Positions 53,199-62,606 of a stretch of DNA of 64,000 nt are shown here, piece after piece. The position numbers and the translations under genes are program-made. Position 1 is the stretch's first letter. Each line of letters starts with the position of its first letter. Below the pieces are notes generated by a model that saw only the letters and a list, made by a program, of their open reading frames with translations, was not told the DNA's origin and did not search any database. The DNA is from Pseudomonas cedrina subsp. cedrina (lineage in GTDB: Bacteria > Pseudomonadota > Gammaproteobacteria > Pseudomonadales > Pseudomonadaceae): NCBI RefSeq assembly GCF_001983175.1, contig NZ_MNPW01000006.1:186001-250000 (forward strand), read 5' to 3'.

Positions 53199-54539
53199 AT
53201 GGACCCTTCCCCTGGTATCACCCTCGCTACGCTCTTTGCCGACTTCGGCATGATCCTTTTTGCACTGGTCCTGGTACTGCTCAACGGTTTCTTCGTTGCG
53301 GCGGAATTTGCCATGGTCAAACTGCGCTCGACGCGGGTCGAGGCCATCGCCCACACCAATGGCTGGCGCGGGCAGATCCTGCGGACCGTACACAGCCAGC
53401 TCGACGCCTACCTGTCGGCCTGCCAGTTGGGTATTACCCTGGCTTCCCTGGGCCTGGGCTGGGTCGGTGAACCGGCGTTTGCACATATCCTCGAGCCGCT
53501 GCTGGGCGCGATGGGCGTCGAATCGCCGGAAGTGATCAAGGGCGTGTCGTTCTTTGCCGCCTTCTTCGTGATCTCCTACCTGCACATCGTGGTCGGTGAG
53601 CTGGCACCCAAATCCTGGGCCATTCGCAAACCCGAGCTGCTGTCGCTGTGGACGGCGGTACCGCTGTACCTGTTCTACTGGGCCATGTATCCGGCGATCT
53701 ACCTGCTCAATGCCAGCGCCAACGCTATCCTGCGCATCGCCGGCCAAGGCGAGCCTGGCCCGCATCACGAGCACCATTACAGCCGCGAAGAGCTCAAGCT
53801 GATCCTGCACTCCAGCCGTGGCCAGGACCCCAGCGACCAGGGCATGCGCGTACTGGCCTCTGCCGTGGAAATGGGCGAGCTGGAAGTAGTGGACTGGGCC
53901 AATTCCCGGGAAGACCTGGTCACCCTGGATTTCAACGCCCCGCTCAAGGAAATCCTCGCGCTGTTCCGCCGCCATAAATTCAGCCGTTACCCGGTGTATG
54001 ACGCGGTGCGTAACGAGTTCGTGGGCCTGTTGCACATCAAGGACCTGTTGCTGGAGCTGGCGGCCCTGGACCACATTCCCGAGTCGTTCAACCTGGCCGA
54101 ATTGACCCGCCCGTTGGAGCGCGTGTCGCGGCATATGCCGTTGTCGCAGTTGCTGGAACAGTTCCGTAAAGGCGGCGCGCACTTCGCCCTGGTAGAAGAA
54201 GCCGACGGCAAGATCATCGGCTACCTCACCATGGAAGACGTGCTGGAAGTGCTGGTGGGTGATATCCAGGACGAACACCGCAAGGCCGAGCGCGGCATCC
54301 TGGCCTATCAGCCGGGCAAGCTGCTGGTGCGTGGCGATACGCCGCTGTTCAAGGTCGAGCGCCTGCTGGGCGTCGACCTGGACCACATCGAGGCCGAAAC
54401 CCTGGCCGGGCTGATCTACGACACTCTCAAGCGGGTGCCGGAAGAGGAAGAAGTGCTGGAGGTCGAAGGCTTGCGCATCATCATCAAGAAGATGAAAGGG
54501 CCGAAGATCGTGCTGGCCAAGGTCCTGCTGCTGGACTGA
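53199..54539 (+). CDS. CNNM/CorC-type membrane protein with CBS domains
   Basis: A 446-residue protein from MDPSPGITLATLF; the upstream TTG start is less likely. An N-terminal DUF21 membrane domain (about 1-200, FALVLVLLNGFFVAAEFAMVKLRSTRVEAIA) is followed by a CBS pair (about 215-345, FRRHKFSRYPVYDAVRNEFVGLLHIKDLL) and a C-terminal CorC/HlyC domain (about 360-440). Often annotated hemolysin; Mg/Co ion transport or efflux is the more likely role. It follows phoR, but no Pho box was seen. Confidence 0.9.
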   Translation: MDPSPGITLATLFADFGMILFALVLVLLNGFFVAAEFAMVKLRSTRVEAIAHTNGWRGQILRTVHSQLDAYLSACQLGITLASLGLGWVGEPAFAHILEPLLGAMGVESPEVIKGVSFFAAFFVISYLHIVVGELAPKSWAIRKPELLSLWTAVPLYLFYWAMYPAIYLLNASANAILRIAGQGEPGPHHEHHYSREELKLILHSSRGQDPSDQGMRVLASAVEMGELEVVDWANSREDLVTLDFNAPLKEILALFRRHKFSRYPVYDAVRNEFVGLLHIKDLLLELAALDHIPESFNLAELTRPLERVSRHMPLSQLLEQFRKGGAHFALVEEADGKIIGYLTMEDVLEVLVGDIQDEHRKAERGILAYQPGKLLVRGDTPLFKVERLLGVDLDHIEAETLAGLIYDTLKRVPEEEEVLEVEGLRIIIKKMKGPKIVLAKVLLLD

Positions 54540-54542
54540 CCG

Positions 54543-55214
54543 TCAATTGCCCAATGCAAAATTGGGCAATGTGCCGACCGGCTGGTTGAACTCGTAAGGG
54601 ATCGACACCAGCCCGGCCTCGGTGCTCTGCTGCACCACAAAGTGCAGGTGCGGCCCGCTGCTGTTGCCGGTATTGCCCGACAACGCCAGCGGGCTTCCCA
54701 TCGCCACGCGCTGCCCTGCCCGGACACTCACCGAACCTTGCTTGAGGTGCAGGTACACACCCTCGGTGCCGTCGTCATGACGCACCCTGACGAAATTCCC
54801 CGACGCATCATTGCCCCGCCCGACCTGTGCATTTTCGGTCCTGACCACCACACCGCTGCGTGCCGCAATGATCGGCGTGCCTTCGGGCATGGCAATGTCC
54901 ATGGCGTAGCGGCTCTTGGCGTCGGTATGGCTGAAACTGCCGTTGGGGCCTTGGCTCAGGCGGAACGGCCCACCACGCCAGGGCAAGGGATAACGGTAGG
55001 CTTGCTGCGGGTAACGGCGTTCAGGCACCAGGCGCACTGCAGGCTTGACCCGCTCGGCACGGCGTTCCTGGATCACAAACGCCTGGGCACCGGGGGTTTG
55101 CCGGTCGCTGAAAAACACCACGCCATTGGCATCGGTGGATTTGTAGAGGGTCATGGCCTGGGTCGACATGGCGACCGTGGCCAGCCCGCAGCACAGCAAA
55201 AAGCGCATGAGCAT
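54543..55214 (-). CDS. M23 family peptidase with N-terminal DUF4124
   Basis: A 223-residue secreted protein. Signal peptide MLMRFLLCCGLATVAMSTQA, then a DUF4124 segment (MTLYKSTDANGVVFFSDRQTPG), then a LytM/M23 domain (about 90-205) with the GHLHF-type motif SGPHLHFVV and upstream Asp (YAMDIAMPEGTPI) and His (VYLHLKQ) ligands. Metal ligands look complete, so peptidoglycan endopeptidase activity is plausible. Convergent with the CBS-domain gene, 3 bp apart. Confidence 0.9.
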   Translation of the reverse strand: MLMRFLLCCGLATVAMSTQAMTLYKSTDANGVVFFSDRQTPGAQAFVIQERRAERVKPAVRLVPERRYPQQAYRYPLPWRGGPFRLSQGPNGSFSHTDAKSRYAMDIAMPEGTPIIAARSGVVVRTENAQVGRGNDASGNFVRVRHDDGTEGVYLHLKQGSVSVRAGQRVAMGSPLALSGNTGNSSGPHLHFVVQQSTEAGLVSIPYEFNQPVGTLPNFALGN

Positions 55215-55291
55215 GGCGTGATCCTGCCGGGACGACTGAGCGGCAGGTTAGCAAGGGATCATGACAACTTTGTATAGAGCGCTGATATCAA

Positions 55292-55582
55292 CTGTGGGAG
55301 CTGGCTTGCCTGCGATGACAGGGTGTCACGCACAGATCATGTATCTGGCACACCGCTATCGCGGCATAGGTATCTACACAACTTTGTAGTGAGCGGGCTT
55401 GTCCCGCGCTGGGTGGCGAAGCCGCCCCAATAAAGACGCCGTCGAGTCCCAGATAAATCCAAGTCGCCTGGTCTGGGGCCGCTTCGCAGCCCAGCGCGGG
55501 ACAAGCCCGCTCACTACAGATGCTCGCACGCCCTCAAAAAAGATGTGTAGATACCTATGGCTATGGCGGGCAAGCCCGCAGG
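55292..55582. repeat. REP region split by the second 193-bp element
   Basis: A REP half (gtgggagctggcttgcctg, 55293 onward) and a degenerate inverted half (gctatggcgggcaagcccgc, from 55561) flank the element at 55366-55558. Together they fill the 388-bp gap between the M23 gene and the response regulator gene. No gene seen. Confidence 0.75.
55366..55558 (-). repeat. 193-bp palindromic MITE-like element, copy 2
   Basis: The same length and the same 15-bp terminal inverted repeats (ataggtatctacaca) as copy 1 at 2520-2712, but in reverse orientation, as shown by the asymmetric centre. It is again inserted next to gctatcgc of a REP, with an imperfect direct repeat (gctatcgcgg / gctatggcgg) on the two sides. 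Confidence 0.75.
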
Positions 55583-55602
55583 GGTTAGTGGTTGCTCCAG
55601 GA

Positions 55603-56514
55603 TCAAGCACCCGGCACAAAGTGCTTCTGCGCGGTGCCGCGTGCGATCAGGCGGGAGATGTAGTCGAGCTTCTGCGCGTCCTGGTCGATAAACCGGAAGG
55701 TCAGTTGCAGCCAGTCGCTGTCGGGCTTGGGTTCGAAGGCGACGATGGCGTGCAGGTAGCCGTTGAGACGGGCCACTTCGGCGTTGTCGCCTTGCTCCAG
55801 GTCGAGTACGGCGCTTTCCAGCACCTGGGGCAGGATTTCGCCACGACGCACCACCAGCAGCGCTTCCTTGATGCTCAGCGCTTTGATCACGCATTGCTGG
55901 GTGCCGCTGGACAGGCGCAGTTGGCCTTGCCCCCGACCGCCGGCCGGAGACGCAGCGGCAGGCGCCTGAAGCGACGGGCTATTGAGCAGGCCTCGACTCG
56001 GCGCGGGTGCAGCCGCCGCCACAGGCGCCGACTTGACCGCTTCGGGCTTGCCGCCGGTCAGAGCGCTCAGGGAATCGTTGCCAAAAGCCGAGTTCATTTT
56101 GGTCGGTGCGCTGGCAACCAGCGCGTCGAGGCGGCCGATCTTGTGCAGGGCCTGCTTGACCTTGCTCAGCAACTGTTCGTTGGTGAACGGCTTGCTGACG
56201 TAGCCGGAAACGCCGGCCTGGATGGCCTGGACCACGTTTTCCTTGTCGCCACGGCTGGTCACCATCACGAAAGGCATGGCTTTGAGGTGCGGCTGCTCGC
56301 GGCACCAGGTCAGCAGTTCAAGGCCCGACATCTCCGGCATTTCCCAGTCGCACAACACCAGGTCGAAGGTCTCGCGCATCAGGATGGCCTGGGCCTTTTT
56401 GCCGTTTACCGCATCTTCAAGCTTGATACCCGGGAAGTAGTTGCGCAGGCACTTCTTCACCAGATCGCGGATAAACGAGGCGTCATCCACCACCAATACA
56501 CTGACTTTACTCAT
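55603..56514 (-). CDS. Response regulator with C-terminal PilZ-like output domain
   Basis: A 303-residue protein. The N-terminal CheY-like receiver is complete: DD (10-11), phospho-acceptor Asp56 (LCDWEMPEMSG), Thr/Ser switch (MVTS) and KPFT. An Ala/Pro-rich linker (about 130-190) leads to a C-terminal region (about 195-303) resembling a PilZ-like domain (QCVIKALSIKEALLVVRRGEILPQVLESAVLDLEQ, HAIVAFEPKPDSDWLQLTFRFID). No HTH is visible, so the output is probably protein- or ligand-based. It is next to phoU on the same strand but separated by a terminator. No partner kinase is visible in the immediate neighbourhood. Confidence 0.85.
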   Translation of the reverse strand: MSKVSVLVVDDASFIRDLVKKCLRNYFPGIKLEDAVNGKKAQAILMRETFDLVLCDWEMPEMSGLELLTWCREQPHLKAMPFVMVTSRGDKENVVQAIQAGVSGYVSKPFTNEQLLSKVKQALHKIGRLDALVASAPTKMNSAFGNDSLSALTGGKPEAVKSAPVAAAAPAPSRGLLNSPSLQAPAAASPAGGRGQGQLRLSSGTQQCVIKALSIKEALLVVRRGEILPQVLESAVLDLEQGDNAEVARLNGYLHAIVAFEPKPDSDWLQLTFRFIDQDAQKLDYISRLIARGTAQKHFVPGA

Positions 56515-56640
56515 CGACCCTTCATCCTATTAACACTTCGGCACGCAACACGCCTGACTGATGGCATTTTGCCAAAACTCGGTAGTCACAGCAGAACTTA
56601 TTGTGCCTGCTGTGCAAAAAATTCATCCGCCGCAAACGAA

Positions 56641-56668
56641 AACGCCCGGCCAAAGGCCGGGCGTTAAT
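56641..56668 (-). terminator. Terminator after phoU
   Basis: A perfect 11-bp stem (aacgcccggcc / ggccgggcgtt) with a 3-nt loop, followed on the minus strand by TTTCGTTTG. It lies just behind the phoU stop codon. Confidence 0.9.
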
Positions 56669-56681
56669 TTCTCGGGCAACC

Positions 56682-57443
56682 TTACTTATCGTCAGTTTCG
56701 CCCGGAACATTAGGTATTTGATCGACTGAACCTTCAACTTCGGCCTTCATGCGCTTGAGGCCCATGTGCCGTACGTCGGTTCCGCGCACCAAGTAGATCA
56801 CCAGCTCCGAGATGTTGCGCGCATGGTCGCCGATACGCTCCAACGAGCGCAGCACCCAAATAATGCTCAAGACCCGCGAGATAGAGCGCGGGTCTTCCAT
56901 CATGTAGGTAGCCAGCTCACGCAGGGCGGTCTTGTATTCGCGGTCGATGACTTTGTCGTACTGGGCCACCGACAGCGCGAGTTCGGCGTCGAAGCGCGCA
57001 AATGCGTCGAGGGCGTCGCGCACCATGTTGCGCACCTGGTCGCCGATATGCCGCACTTCCACGTAGCCGCGCGGTGCTTCGCCCTCTTCGCACAGCTGGA
57101 TGGCGCGGCGGGCGATCTTGGTGGCTTCGTCGCCGATGCGCTCCAGGTCGATCACCGACTTGGAGATGCTGATGATCAAACGCAGGTCGGACGCCGCCGG
57201 TTGGCGACGGGCAAGAATGCGCAGGCATTCTTCGTCGATGTTGCGCTCCATCTGGTTGATCTGGTCATCGATCTCACGCACCTGCTGGGCCAGCCCCGAG
57301 TCGGCCTCGATCAGCGCGGTCACCGCGTCATTGACTTGCTTTTCCACCAGCCCGCCCATCGCCAGGAGGTGGCTGCGCACTTCCTCAAGCTCGGCGTTGA
57401 ACTGCGCGGAGATGTGGTGGGTAAGGCCTTCTTTGCTAATCAT
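56682..57443 (-). CDS. phoU: Phosphate signalling protein PhoU
   Basis: A 253-residue all-helical protein with two PhoU repeats; metal-cluster-type motifs DEATKIARRAI (about 103) and GDHARNISELVIYL (about 205) are visible. It couples PstSCAB transport status to PhoR and prevents toxic phosphate uptake. It is the last gene of the pst cluster, 70 bp after pstB. Confidence 0.96.
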   Translation of the reverse strand: MISKEGLTHHISAQFNAELEEVRSHLLAMGGLVEKQVNDAVTALIEADSGLAQQVREIDDQINQMERNIDEECLRILARRQPAASDLRLIISISKSVIDLERIGDEATKIARRAIQLCEEGEAPRGYVEVRHIGDQVRNMVRDALDAFARFDAELALSVAQYDKVIDREYKTALRELATYMMEDPRSISRVLSIIWVLRSLERIGDHARNISELVIYLVRGTDVRHMGLKRMKAEVEGSVDQIPNVPGETDDK

Positions 57444-57513
57444 GTTGGCGTCCTTGGAGCGTCCGGTAGGGTGCGGAGAACCGCAGCGTCAATGCAATCA
57501 GAACCACGGCTTC

Positions 57514-58347
57514 CTAGCCGTAGCGACCGGTGATGTAGTCTTCGGTCTGCTTCTTCGCCGGATTGGTGAACAGGGTATCGGTGTCGCCGAATTCCACCAG
57601 CTTGCCCATGTACATGAACGCGGTGTAGTCGGAAACCCGCGCCGCCTGTTGCATGTTGTGGGTCACGATGACGATGGTGAACTTGGACTTGAGCTCGTAG
57701 ATCAGCTCTTCGACTTTCAGCGTCGAAATCGGGTCGAGTGCCGAGCAGGGTTCATCGAGCAGCAACACTTCCGGTTCCACGGCGATGGTGCGCGCGATGA
57801 CCAGGCGCTGCTGCTGGCCGCCGGACAGGCCGAGCGCCGATTCGTGCAGGCGGTCCTTGACCTCGTCCCACAACGCCGCGCCTTTCAAGGCCCACTCGAC
57901 GGCTTCATCCAGGATGCGCTTTTTGTTGATGCCCTGGATGCGCAGGCCGTAGACCACGTTTTCGTAGATGGTCTTGGGAAACGGGTTGGGTTTCTGGAAC
58001 ACCATGCCCACGCGGCGACGCAGCTCGGCCACGTCCTCGCCCTTGCGGTAGATGTTGGTGCCGTAGAGGTTGATGGCACCGTCCACGCGGCAACCGTCAA
58101 CCAGGTCGTTCATGCGGTTGAAGGTGCGCAGCAGCGTGGACTTGCCGCAGCCGGACGGGCCGATGAAGGCCGTCACGCGCTGCTTGGGGATGTTCATGCT
58201 GACGTCGAACAGCGCCTGCTTGTCGCCGTAATAGAGGCTCAGGCCCGGCACTTCGATGGCCACGGTTTCCTGGGCCAGGCTCAGGCTCTGCTTGTCGCGA
58301 CCCAGGGCAGACATGTTGATGCCGTGGGGTTGGTTTTCGTGTTGCAT
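57514..58347 (-). CDS. pstB: Phosphate ABC transporter ATPase PstB
   Basis: A 277-residue ABC ATPase. Walker A GPSGCGKS (63-70), signature LSGGQQQR, Walker [13 protein letters not shown] and switch His in VTHNMQQA are present. Energises the PstAC permease for high-affinity phosphate uptake. It has a GGGAG Shine-Dalgarno. A REPIN fills the gap to pstA. Confidence 0.98.
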   Translation of the reverse strand: MQHENQPHGINMSALGRDKQSLSLAQETVAIEVPGLSLYYGDKQALFDVSMNIPKQRVTAFIGPSGCGKSTLLRTFNRMNDLVDGCRVDGAINLYGTNIYRKGEDVAELRRRVGMVFQKPNPFPKTIYENVVYGLRIQGINKKRILDEAVEWALKGAALWDEVKDRLHESALGLSGGQQQRLVIARTIAVEPEVLLLDEPCSALDPISTLKVEELIYELKSKFTIVIVTHNMQQAARVSDYTAFMYMGKLVEFGDTDTLFTNPAKKQTEDYITGRYG

Positions 58348-58375
58348 GGGATGCTCCCTGTGCTACCAATTCGTT

Positions 58376-58467
58376 GTGTGGGAGCGGGCTTGCTCGCGAA
58401 GGCGTCGTTTCAGTCGCCAGGTGTGTTGAATGACACACCGCATTCGCGAGCAAGCCCGCTCCCACAT
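58376..58467. repeat. REPIN between pstA and pstB
   Basis: Inverted gtgggagcgggcttgctcgcga pair (shown here as its 20-nt core gtgggagcgggcttgctcgc). It lies inside the pst operon, where such hairpins can tune the relative mRNA stability of upstream and downstream genes. Confidence 0.85.
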
Positions 58468-58487
58468 TGAGTCCGCGCTCACTTCAA

Positions 58488-60158
58488 TTAACTGTCCAGC
58501 GCTTTGTACTTCTCGCGCAGGTGGTTACGTATCCACACCGCCGACAGGTTGAGCGTGGCAATCACCATCACCAGCAACAGCGCAGTGGCGTACACCAGCG
58601 GCCGTGCGGCTTCGACGTTGGGGCTCTGGAAACCCACGTCATAAATATGGAAGCCCAGGTGCATGATCTTCTGGTCCAGGTGCAGGTACGGGTAGTTGCC
58701 GTCCAGCGGCAGCGACGGCGCCAACTTCACCACGCCTACCAGCATCAGCGGCGCCACTTCGCCGGCGGCGCGGGCCACGGCGAGGATCATGCCGGTCATC
58801 ATCGCCGGGCTGGCCATCGGCAGCACGATCTTCCACAGCGTTTCCGCCTTGGTCGCGCCCAGGGCCAGGGAGCCTTCACGCACGGTACGCGGAATCCGCG
58901 CCAGGCCTTCTTCGGTGGCCACGATCACCACCGGCACCGCCAGCAGCGCCAGGGTCAGCGAGGCCCACAGCAGGCCCGGCGTACCAAAGGTCGGGGCCGG
59001 CAGGGCTTCGGCGAAGAACAGGCGGTCGACCGAGCCACCCAATACATACACGAAGAAACCCAGGCCGAACACGCCGTAGACGATGGCCGGTACGCCGGCC
59101 AGGTTGTTCACGGCGATGCGGATGATGCGGGTCAGGGTGTTCTGTTTGGCGTACTCACGCAGGTACACGGCCGCCAGCACGCCGAACGGGGTCACGATCA
59201 TCGCCATGATCAGGGTCATCATCACGGTGCCGAAGATGGCCGGGAAAATCCCGCCTTCGGTGTTGGCTTCCCGTGGGTCATCGCTGAGGAATTCCCAGAC
59301 CTTGCTGAAGTAGAAGCCGATCTTGGTCATCGTGCCCATGGCGTTCGGCTGGTAGGCGTGCACCACTTTGCCAATGCCGATTTCGACTTCCTTGCCGTTG
59401 CCGTCGCGGGCGGTCAGCGCGTCGCGGTTGAACTGGGCGTGCAGGTCGGCCAGGCGCGCTTCGATGTCCTGGTAGCGGGCGTTCAATTCGGCGCGGTCAG
59501 CGTCCATGTCGGCCTGGGCGGTGGCGTCAAGCTTGCCCTCCAGCTCCAGTTTGCGACCGTGCAGGCGGATGCGTTCGAGCCCGGCGTTGATCGCGCCGAT
59601 ATCGGACTTTTCAAGGGTCTTGAGCTGGGCGGCCAGCGCGTTCACGCGCTCGACACGGGCTTGCAGCTCAGGCCATGCGGCTTCGCCTTCGGCGATGACC
59701 TTGCCATCCTGCTTGACGTTGACCAGCGTGCCGTAGAAGTTGCCCCACTCACGCCGCTCGATGGTCATCAGGTTTTTCGGCGTGGCCTGGTCTTTCAACC
59801 ACTCGCCGACGATCCAGGTGAAGTCGTTGCCGTTCAGGTCACGGTTGCCGACCTTGATCAGCTCACGGGTCATGAATTCCGGGCCTGCGTCGGGCACCGG
59901 CAGTCCGGCGCTTTTCAAACGCTCGCGCGGCACCTCTTCCTTCTGCACCACTTCGCCGATGACGATATGGTTGGCCTGGCCCGGTACGTTGTAGTTGGCC
60001 TGGATCAGGTCGGCCGGCCAGAAGTGGCCCAGACCGCGCACCGCAATCACCGCCAGCAAACCAATGGTCATGATGACCGCGATGGACACCGCGCCACCGC
60101 TGATCCAGACGCCGGGGGCGCCGCTCTTGAACCATCCATTCAGGGAGTTCTGTTTCAC
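58488..60158 (-). CDS. pstA: Phosphate ABC transporter permease PstA
   Basis: A 556-residue membrane permease from a GTG start, nearly twice the E. coli length. An N-terminal helix (about 20-40) precedes a roughly 230-residue hydrophilic, partly coiled region (about 60-275). The canonical BPD-transport inner-membrane domain (about 300-545) has the EAA-type loop EGSLALGATKAETLWKIVLPMASPA. The long extension is the known Pseudomonas form. Partner of PstC. Confidence 0.95.
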   Translation of the reverse strand: MKQNSLNGWFKSGAPGVWISGGAVSIAVIMTIGLLAVIAVRGLGHFWPADLIQANYNVPGQANHIVIGEVVQKEEVPRERLKSAGLPVPDAGPEFMTRELIKVGNRDLNGNDFTWIVGEWLKDQATPKNLMTIERREWGNFYGTLVNVKQDGKVIAEGEAAWPELQARVERVNALAAQLKTLEKSDIGAINAGLERIRLHGRKLELEGKLDATAQADMDADRAELNARYQDIEARLADLHAQFNRDALTARDGNGKEVEIGIGKVVHAYQPNAMGTMTKIGFYFSKVWEFLSDDPREANTEGGIFPAIFGTVMMTLIMAMIVTPFGVLAAVYLREYAKQNTLTRIIRIAVNNLAGVPAIVYGVFGLGFFVYVLGGSVDRLFFAEALPAPTFGTPGLLWASLTLALLAVPVVIVATEEGLARIPRTVREGSLALGATKAETLWKIVLPMASPAMMTGMILAVARAAGEVAPLMLVGVVKLAPSLPLDGNYPYLHLDQKIMHLGFHIYDVGFQSPNVEAARPLVYATALLLVMVIATLNLSAVWIRNHLREKYKALDS

Positions 60159-60173
60159 AGACTTCTACCTTTC

Positions 60174-62459
60174 TTAAAGCGACGAGTATTTCTTGCGCAG
60201 ACGCTGACGAATCAGCTCGGCGAGGGTGTTCATGATGAAGGTGAACAACAGCAGCACCAGCGCCGAGAGGAACAGCACGCGGTAATGACTGCCGCCGACT
60301 TCCGACTCGGGCATTTCCACCGCGACGTTGGCCGCGAGTGTGCGCAGGCCTTCGAAGAGGTTCATCTCCATCACCGGGGTATTACCGGTGGCCATCAGCA
60401 CGATCATGGTCTCGCCGACAGCGCGGCCCATGCCGATCATCAGCGCCGAGAAGATGCCTGGGCTGGCGGTCAGGATCACCACGCGAGTCATGGTCTGCCA
60501 GGGCGTGGCGCCCAGGGCCAGGGAGCCCAGGGTCAGGCCGCGCGGCACGCTGAACACGGCGTCTTCGGCGATGGAGTAAATGTTCGGGATCACTGCAAAA
60601 CCCATGGCCAGACCGACCACCAGGGCGTTGCGCTGGTCGTAGGTAATCCCCAGGTCGTGGGAAATCCACATGCGCATGTCACCGCCGAAGAACCAGGTCT
60701 CCAGGTAGGGGCTCATGTACAGCGAGAGCCAACCGACAAACAGGATCACCGGGATCAGGATCGCGCTTTCCCAGCCATCGGGAACCCGCAGGCGGATTGA
60801 TTCAGGCAGGCGGCTGAAGACAAAACCGGCGACCAGGATGCCAATCGGCAACAACATCAACAGGCTGAAAATCCCCGGTAGATGGCCTTCCACATACGGC
60901 GCCAGGAACAGGCCGGCGAAGAAGCCGAGGATCACTGTCGGCATGGCTTCCATCAGCTCGATTACCGGCTTGACCTTGCGGCGCAGGCTCGGCGCCATGA
61001 AGTAAGCGGTATAGATTGCAGCGGCAACCGCCAATGGCGCGGCCAGCAGCATGGCGTAGAACGCCGCCTTCAAGGTACCGAAGGTCAGCGGAGCCAGGCT
61101 CATTTTGGGTTCGAAATCGGTGTTGGCGGCGGTCGACTGCCAGACGTATTTAGGCTCGTCGTAGTTTTCGTACCAGACCTTGCTCCACAACGCGCTCCAG
61201 GATACTTCGGGGTGCGGGTTGTCCAGCAGCAGCGGTTGCAGTTTGCCGCCGGCCTCCACGATGACGCGGTTCGCGCGCGGCGACAGGCCGAACACGCCTT
61301 GGCCGTCGACGACCGGGTCGACCAGCAGGGTGCGGTGCGCGGTGCTATGGAACACACCGAACTGGCCGGAAGCGTCGAGGGCGGTAAAGCCCTTGCGGCG
61401 CTCTTCGGCGGCAATTTCGATGATCGGCGTGGTGCCCATCTGGAACGTGCGGATCTGCTTGAAACGCTGCTCCCCATCCGGATCGCGGGCCATGAACCAT
61501 TGGGCCAGGCCGCCCTTGGAGTTGCCGATGATCAGCGAAATACCGCCCACCAGCTGGGTGCTGGCAGTGATTTCAGCGTTGGCATCGTCCAGCAGTTTGT
61601 AGCGACCGTTGAGGCTTTTGTCGCGCAGGCTGAAGACGTCGGCAAGGGCGCGGCCGTTGATCACGTACAGCCATTGCTGGCGTGGGTCGATGAAGATCGC
61701 CTTCACCGGTTCGGTCATTTGCGGCAGCTCGATACGCTTCTGCTCGCTGGTGACTTCGCCGGTCATCATGTTTTCTTCGCGGCTCAGGGACAGCACGTTC
61801 AAATACGAACCCGCCGAACCTGCGATCACCAGCGTGGTATCCGTGGCGTTGAGCGCTACATGTTCCAGCGGGCGACCCGCATCATCCAGGACGATCGGGG
61901 TTTCGCCGTAAGGGTATTCGATCGCCGGGCTGATGGTCTTCTTGCCGTCGGGGTAAGACACCTTATAGGTGTGGCGGAACACCATGGACTGGCCATTGGA
62001 CAACCCGAGGATCACCAGCGGGCTGCCGGGCTGGTCTTCACCGATGGACGCGACGCTGGTCCCGGCCGGAAGCGGCAGGTCGACGCGTTTGAGCTCGGCG
62101 CCAGTCTCTAGATTAAAGAACAGCGCCTGGCCCTTGTCGGAAACCCGCATGGCGACCTGGTTCTGTTCTTCGAGGGAGATCATCAGCGGCTTGCCGGCGT
62201 CCTGGATCCAAGCGGGGGTCAGTGCGTCTTCCTTGGTCAATGAAGCACCCTGGAACAAGGGCGCGACGACATAGGCCAGAAAAAAGAAGATCAAGGTAAT
62301 GGCGCCGAGAACGGCGAGACCGCCGACCAGCACGTACCAGCGGGTCAGGCGATCCTTGAGCGCGCGAATGCGGCGCTTGCGTTGCAGCTCAGGCGTATTG
62401 AAATCAATGCGCTTGGGAGGAGAAGTCGTCGTCATGGTGGAGTTGGCCAGATCATTCAT
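60174..62459 (-). CDS. pstC: Phosphate ABC transporter permease PstC
   Basis: A 761-residue permease from the ATG giving MNDLANSTMTT; a GTG two codons upstream is possible. A first helix (about 45-70) is followed by a large periplasmic beta-rich region (about 75-460) with repeat-like segments, then the BPD permease domain (about 480-750) with the EAA loop LTLGSLALGATPWQTMTRVVILTASPG. Longer than the E. coli protein, like its Pseudomonas orthologues. It has its own upstream Pho box. Confidence 0.95.
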   Translation of the reverse strand: MNDLANSTMTTTSPPKRIDFNTPELQRKRRIRALKDRLTRWYVLVGGLAVLGAITLIFFFLAYVVAPLFQGASLTKEDALTPAWIQDAGKPLMISLEEQNQVAMRVSDKGQALFFNLETGAELKRVDLPLPAGTSVASIGEDQPGSPLVILGLSNGQSMVFRHTYKVSYPDGKKTISPAIEYPYGETPIVLDDAGRPLEHVALNATDTTLVIAGSAGSYLNVLSLSREENMMTGEVTSEQKRIELPQMTEPVKAIFIDPRQQWLYVINGRALADVFSLRDKSLNGRYKLLDDANAEITASTQLVGGISLIIGNSKGGLAQWFMARDPDGEQRFKQIRTFQMGTTPIIEIAAEERRKGFTALDASGQFGVFHSTAHRTLLVDPVVDGQGVFGLSPRANRVIVEAGGKLQPLLLDNPHPEVSWSALWSKVWYENYDEPKYVWQSTAANTDFEPKMSLAPLTFGTLKAAFYAMLLAAPLAVAAAIYTAYFMAPSLRRKVKPVIELMEAMPTVILGFFAGLFLAPYVEGHLPGIFSLLMLLPIGILVAGFVFSRLPESIRLRVPDGWESAILIPVILFVGWLSLYMSPYLETWFFGGDMRMWISHDLGITYDQRNALVVGLAMGFAVIPNIYSIAEDAVFSVPRGLTLGSLALGATPWQTMTRVVILTASPGIFSALMIGMGRAVGETMIVLMATGNTPVMEMNLFEGLRTLAANVAVEMPESEVGGSHYRVLFLSALVLLLFTFIMNTLAELIRQRLRKKYSSL

Positions 62460-62481
62460 GCGCACACCCTAGCGGTCCTGT

Positions 62482-62499
62482 ATGACAGAAAGATGACAA
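62482..62499 (-). promoter_or_regulatory. Pho box upstream of pstC
   Basis: On the minus strand TTGTCATCTTTCTGTCAT matches the Pho-box consensus in 13 of 14 half-site positions. It lies 23 bp before the pstC ATG, between pstS and pstC. Confidence 0.85.
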
Positions 62500-62562
62500 T
62501 GCGGTGACGCACCAAATCCGCCGCGAGGCAAGGCTGGCAGCGGACAAAAAAGATGGGATGAA

Positions 62563-62586
62563 GCCGGGCCTTTGTGGGGCCCGGTC
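62563..62586 (-). terminator. Hairpin after pstS
   Basis: A GC-rich stem (ccgggcc / ggcccgg) with a 7-nt loop, about 20 bp behind the pstS stop codon. A run of six T follows about 10 nt later on the minus strand. It may end most pstS transcripts. Confidence 0.6.
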
Positions 62587-62606
62587 TTACATCGGGTATT
62601 ACAGGC

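Noticed and set aside
58467..60800. 777-codon open frame on the plus strand
   Set aside because: Antisense to pstA and the end of pstC; His/Gln/Arg-rich shadow translation.
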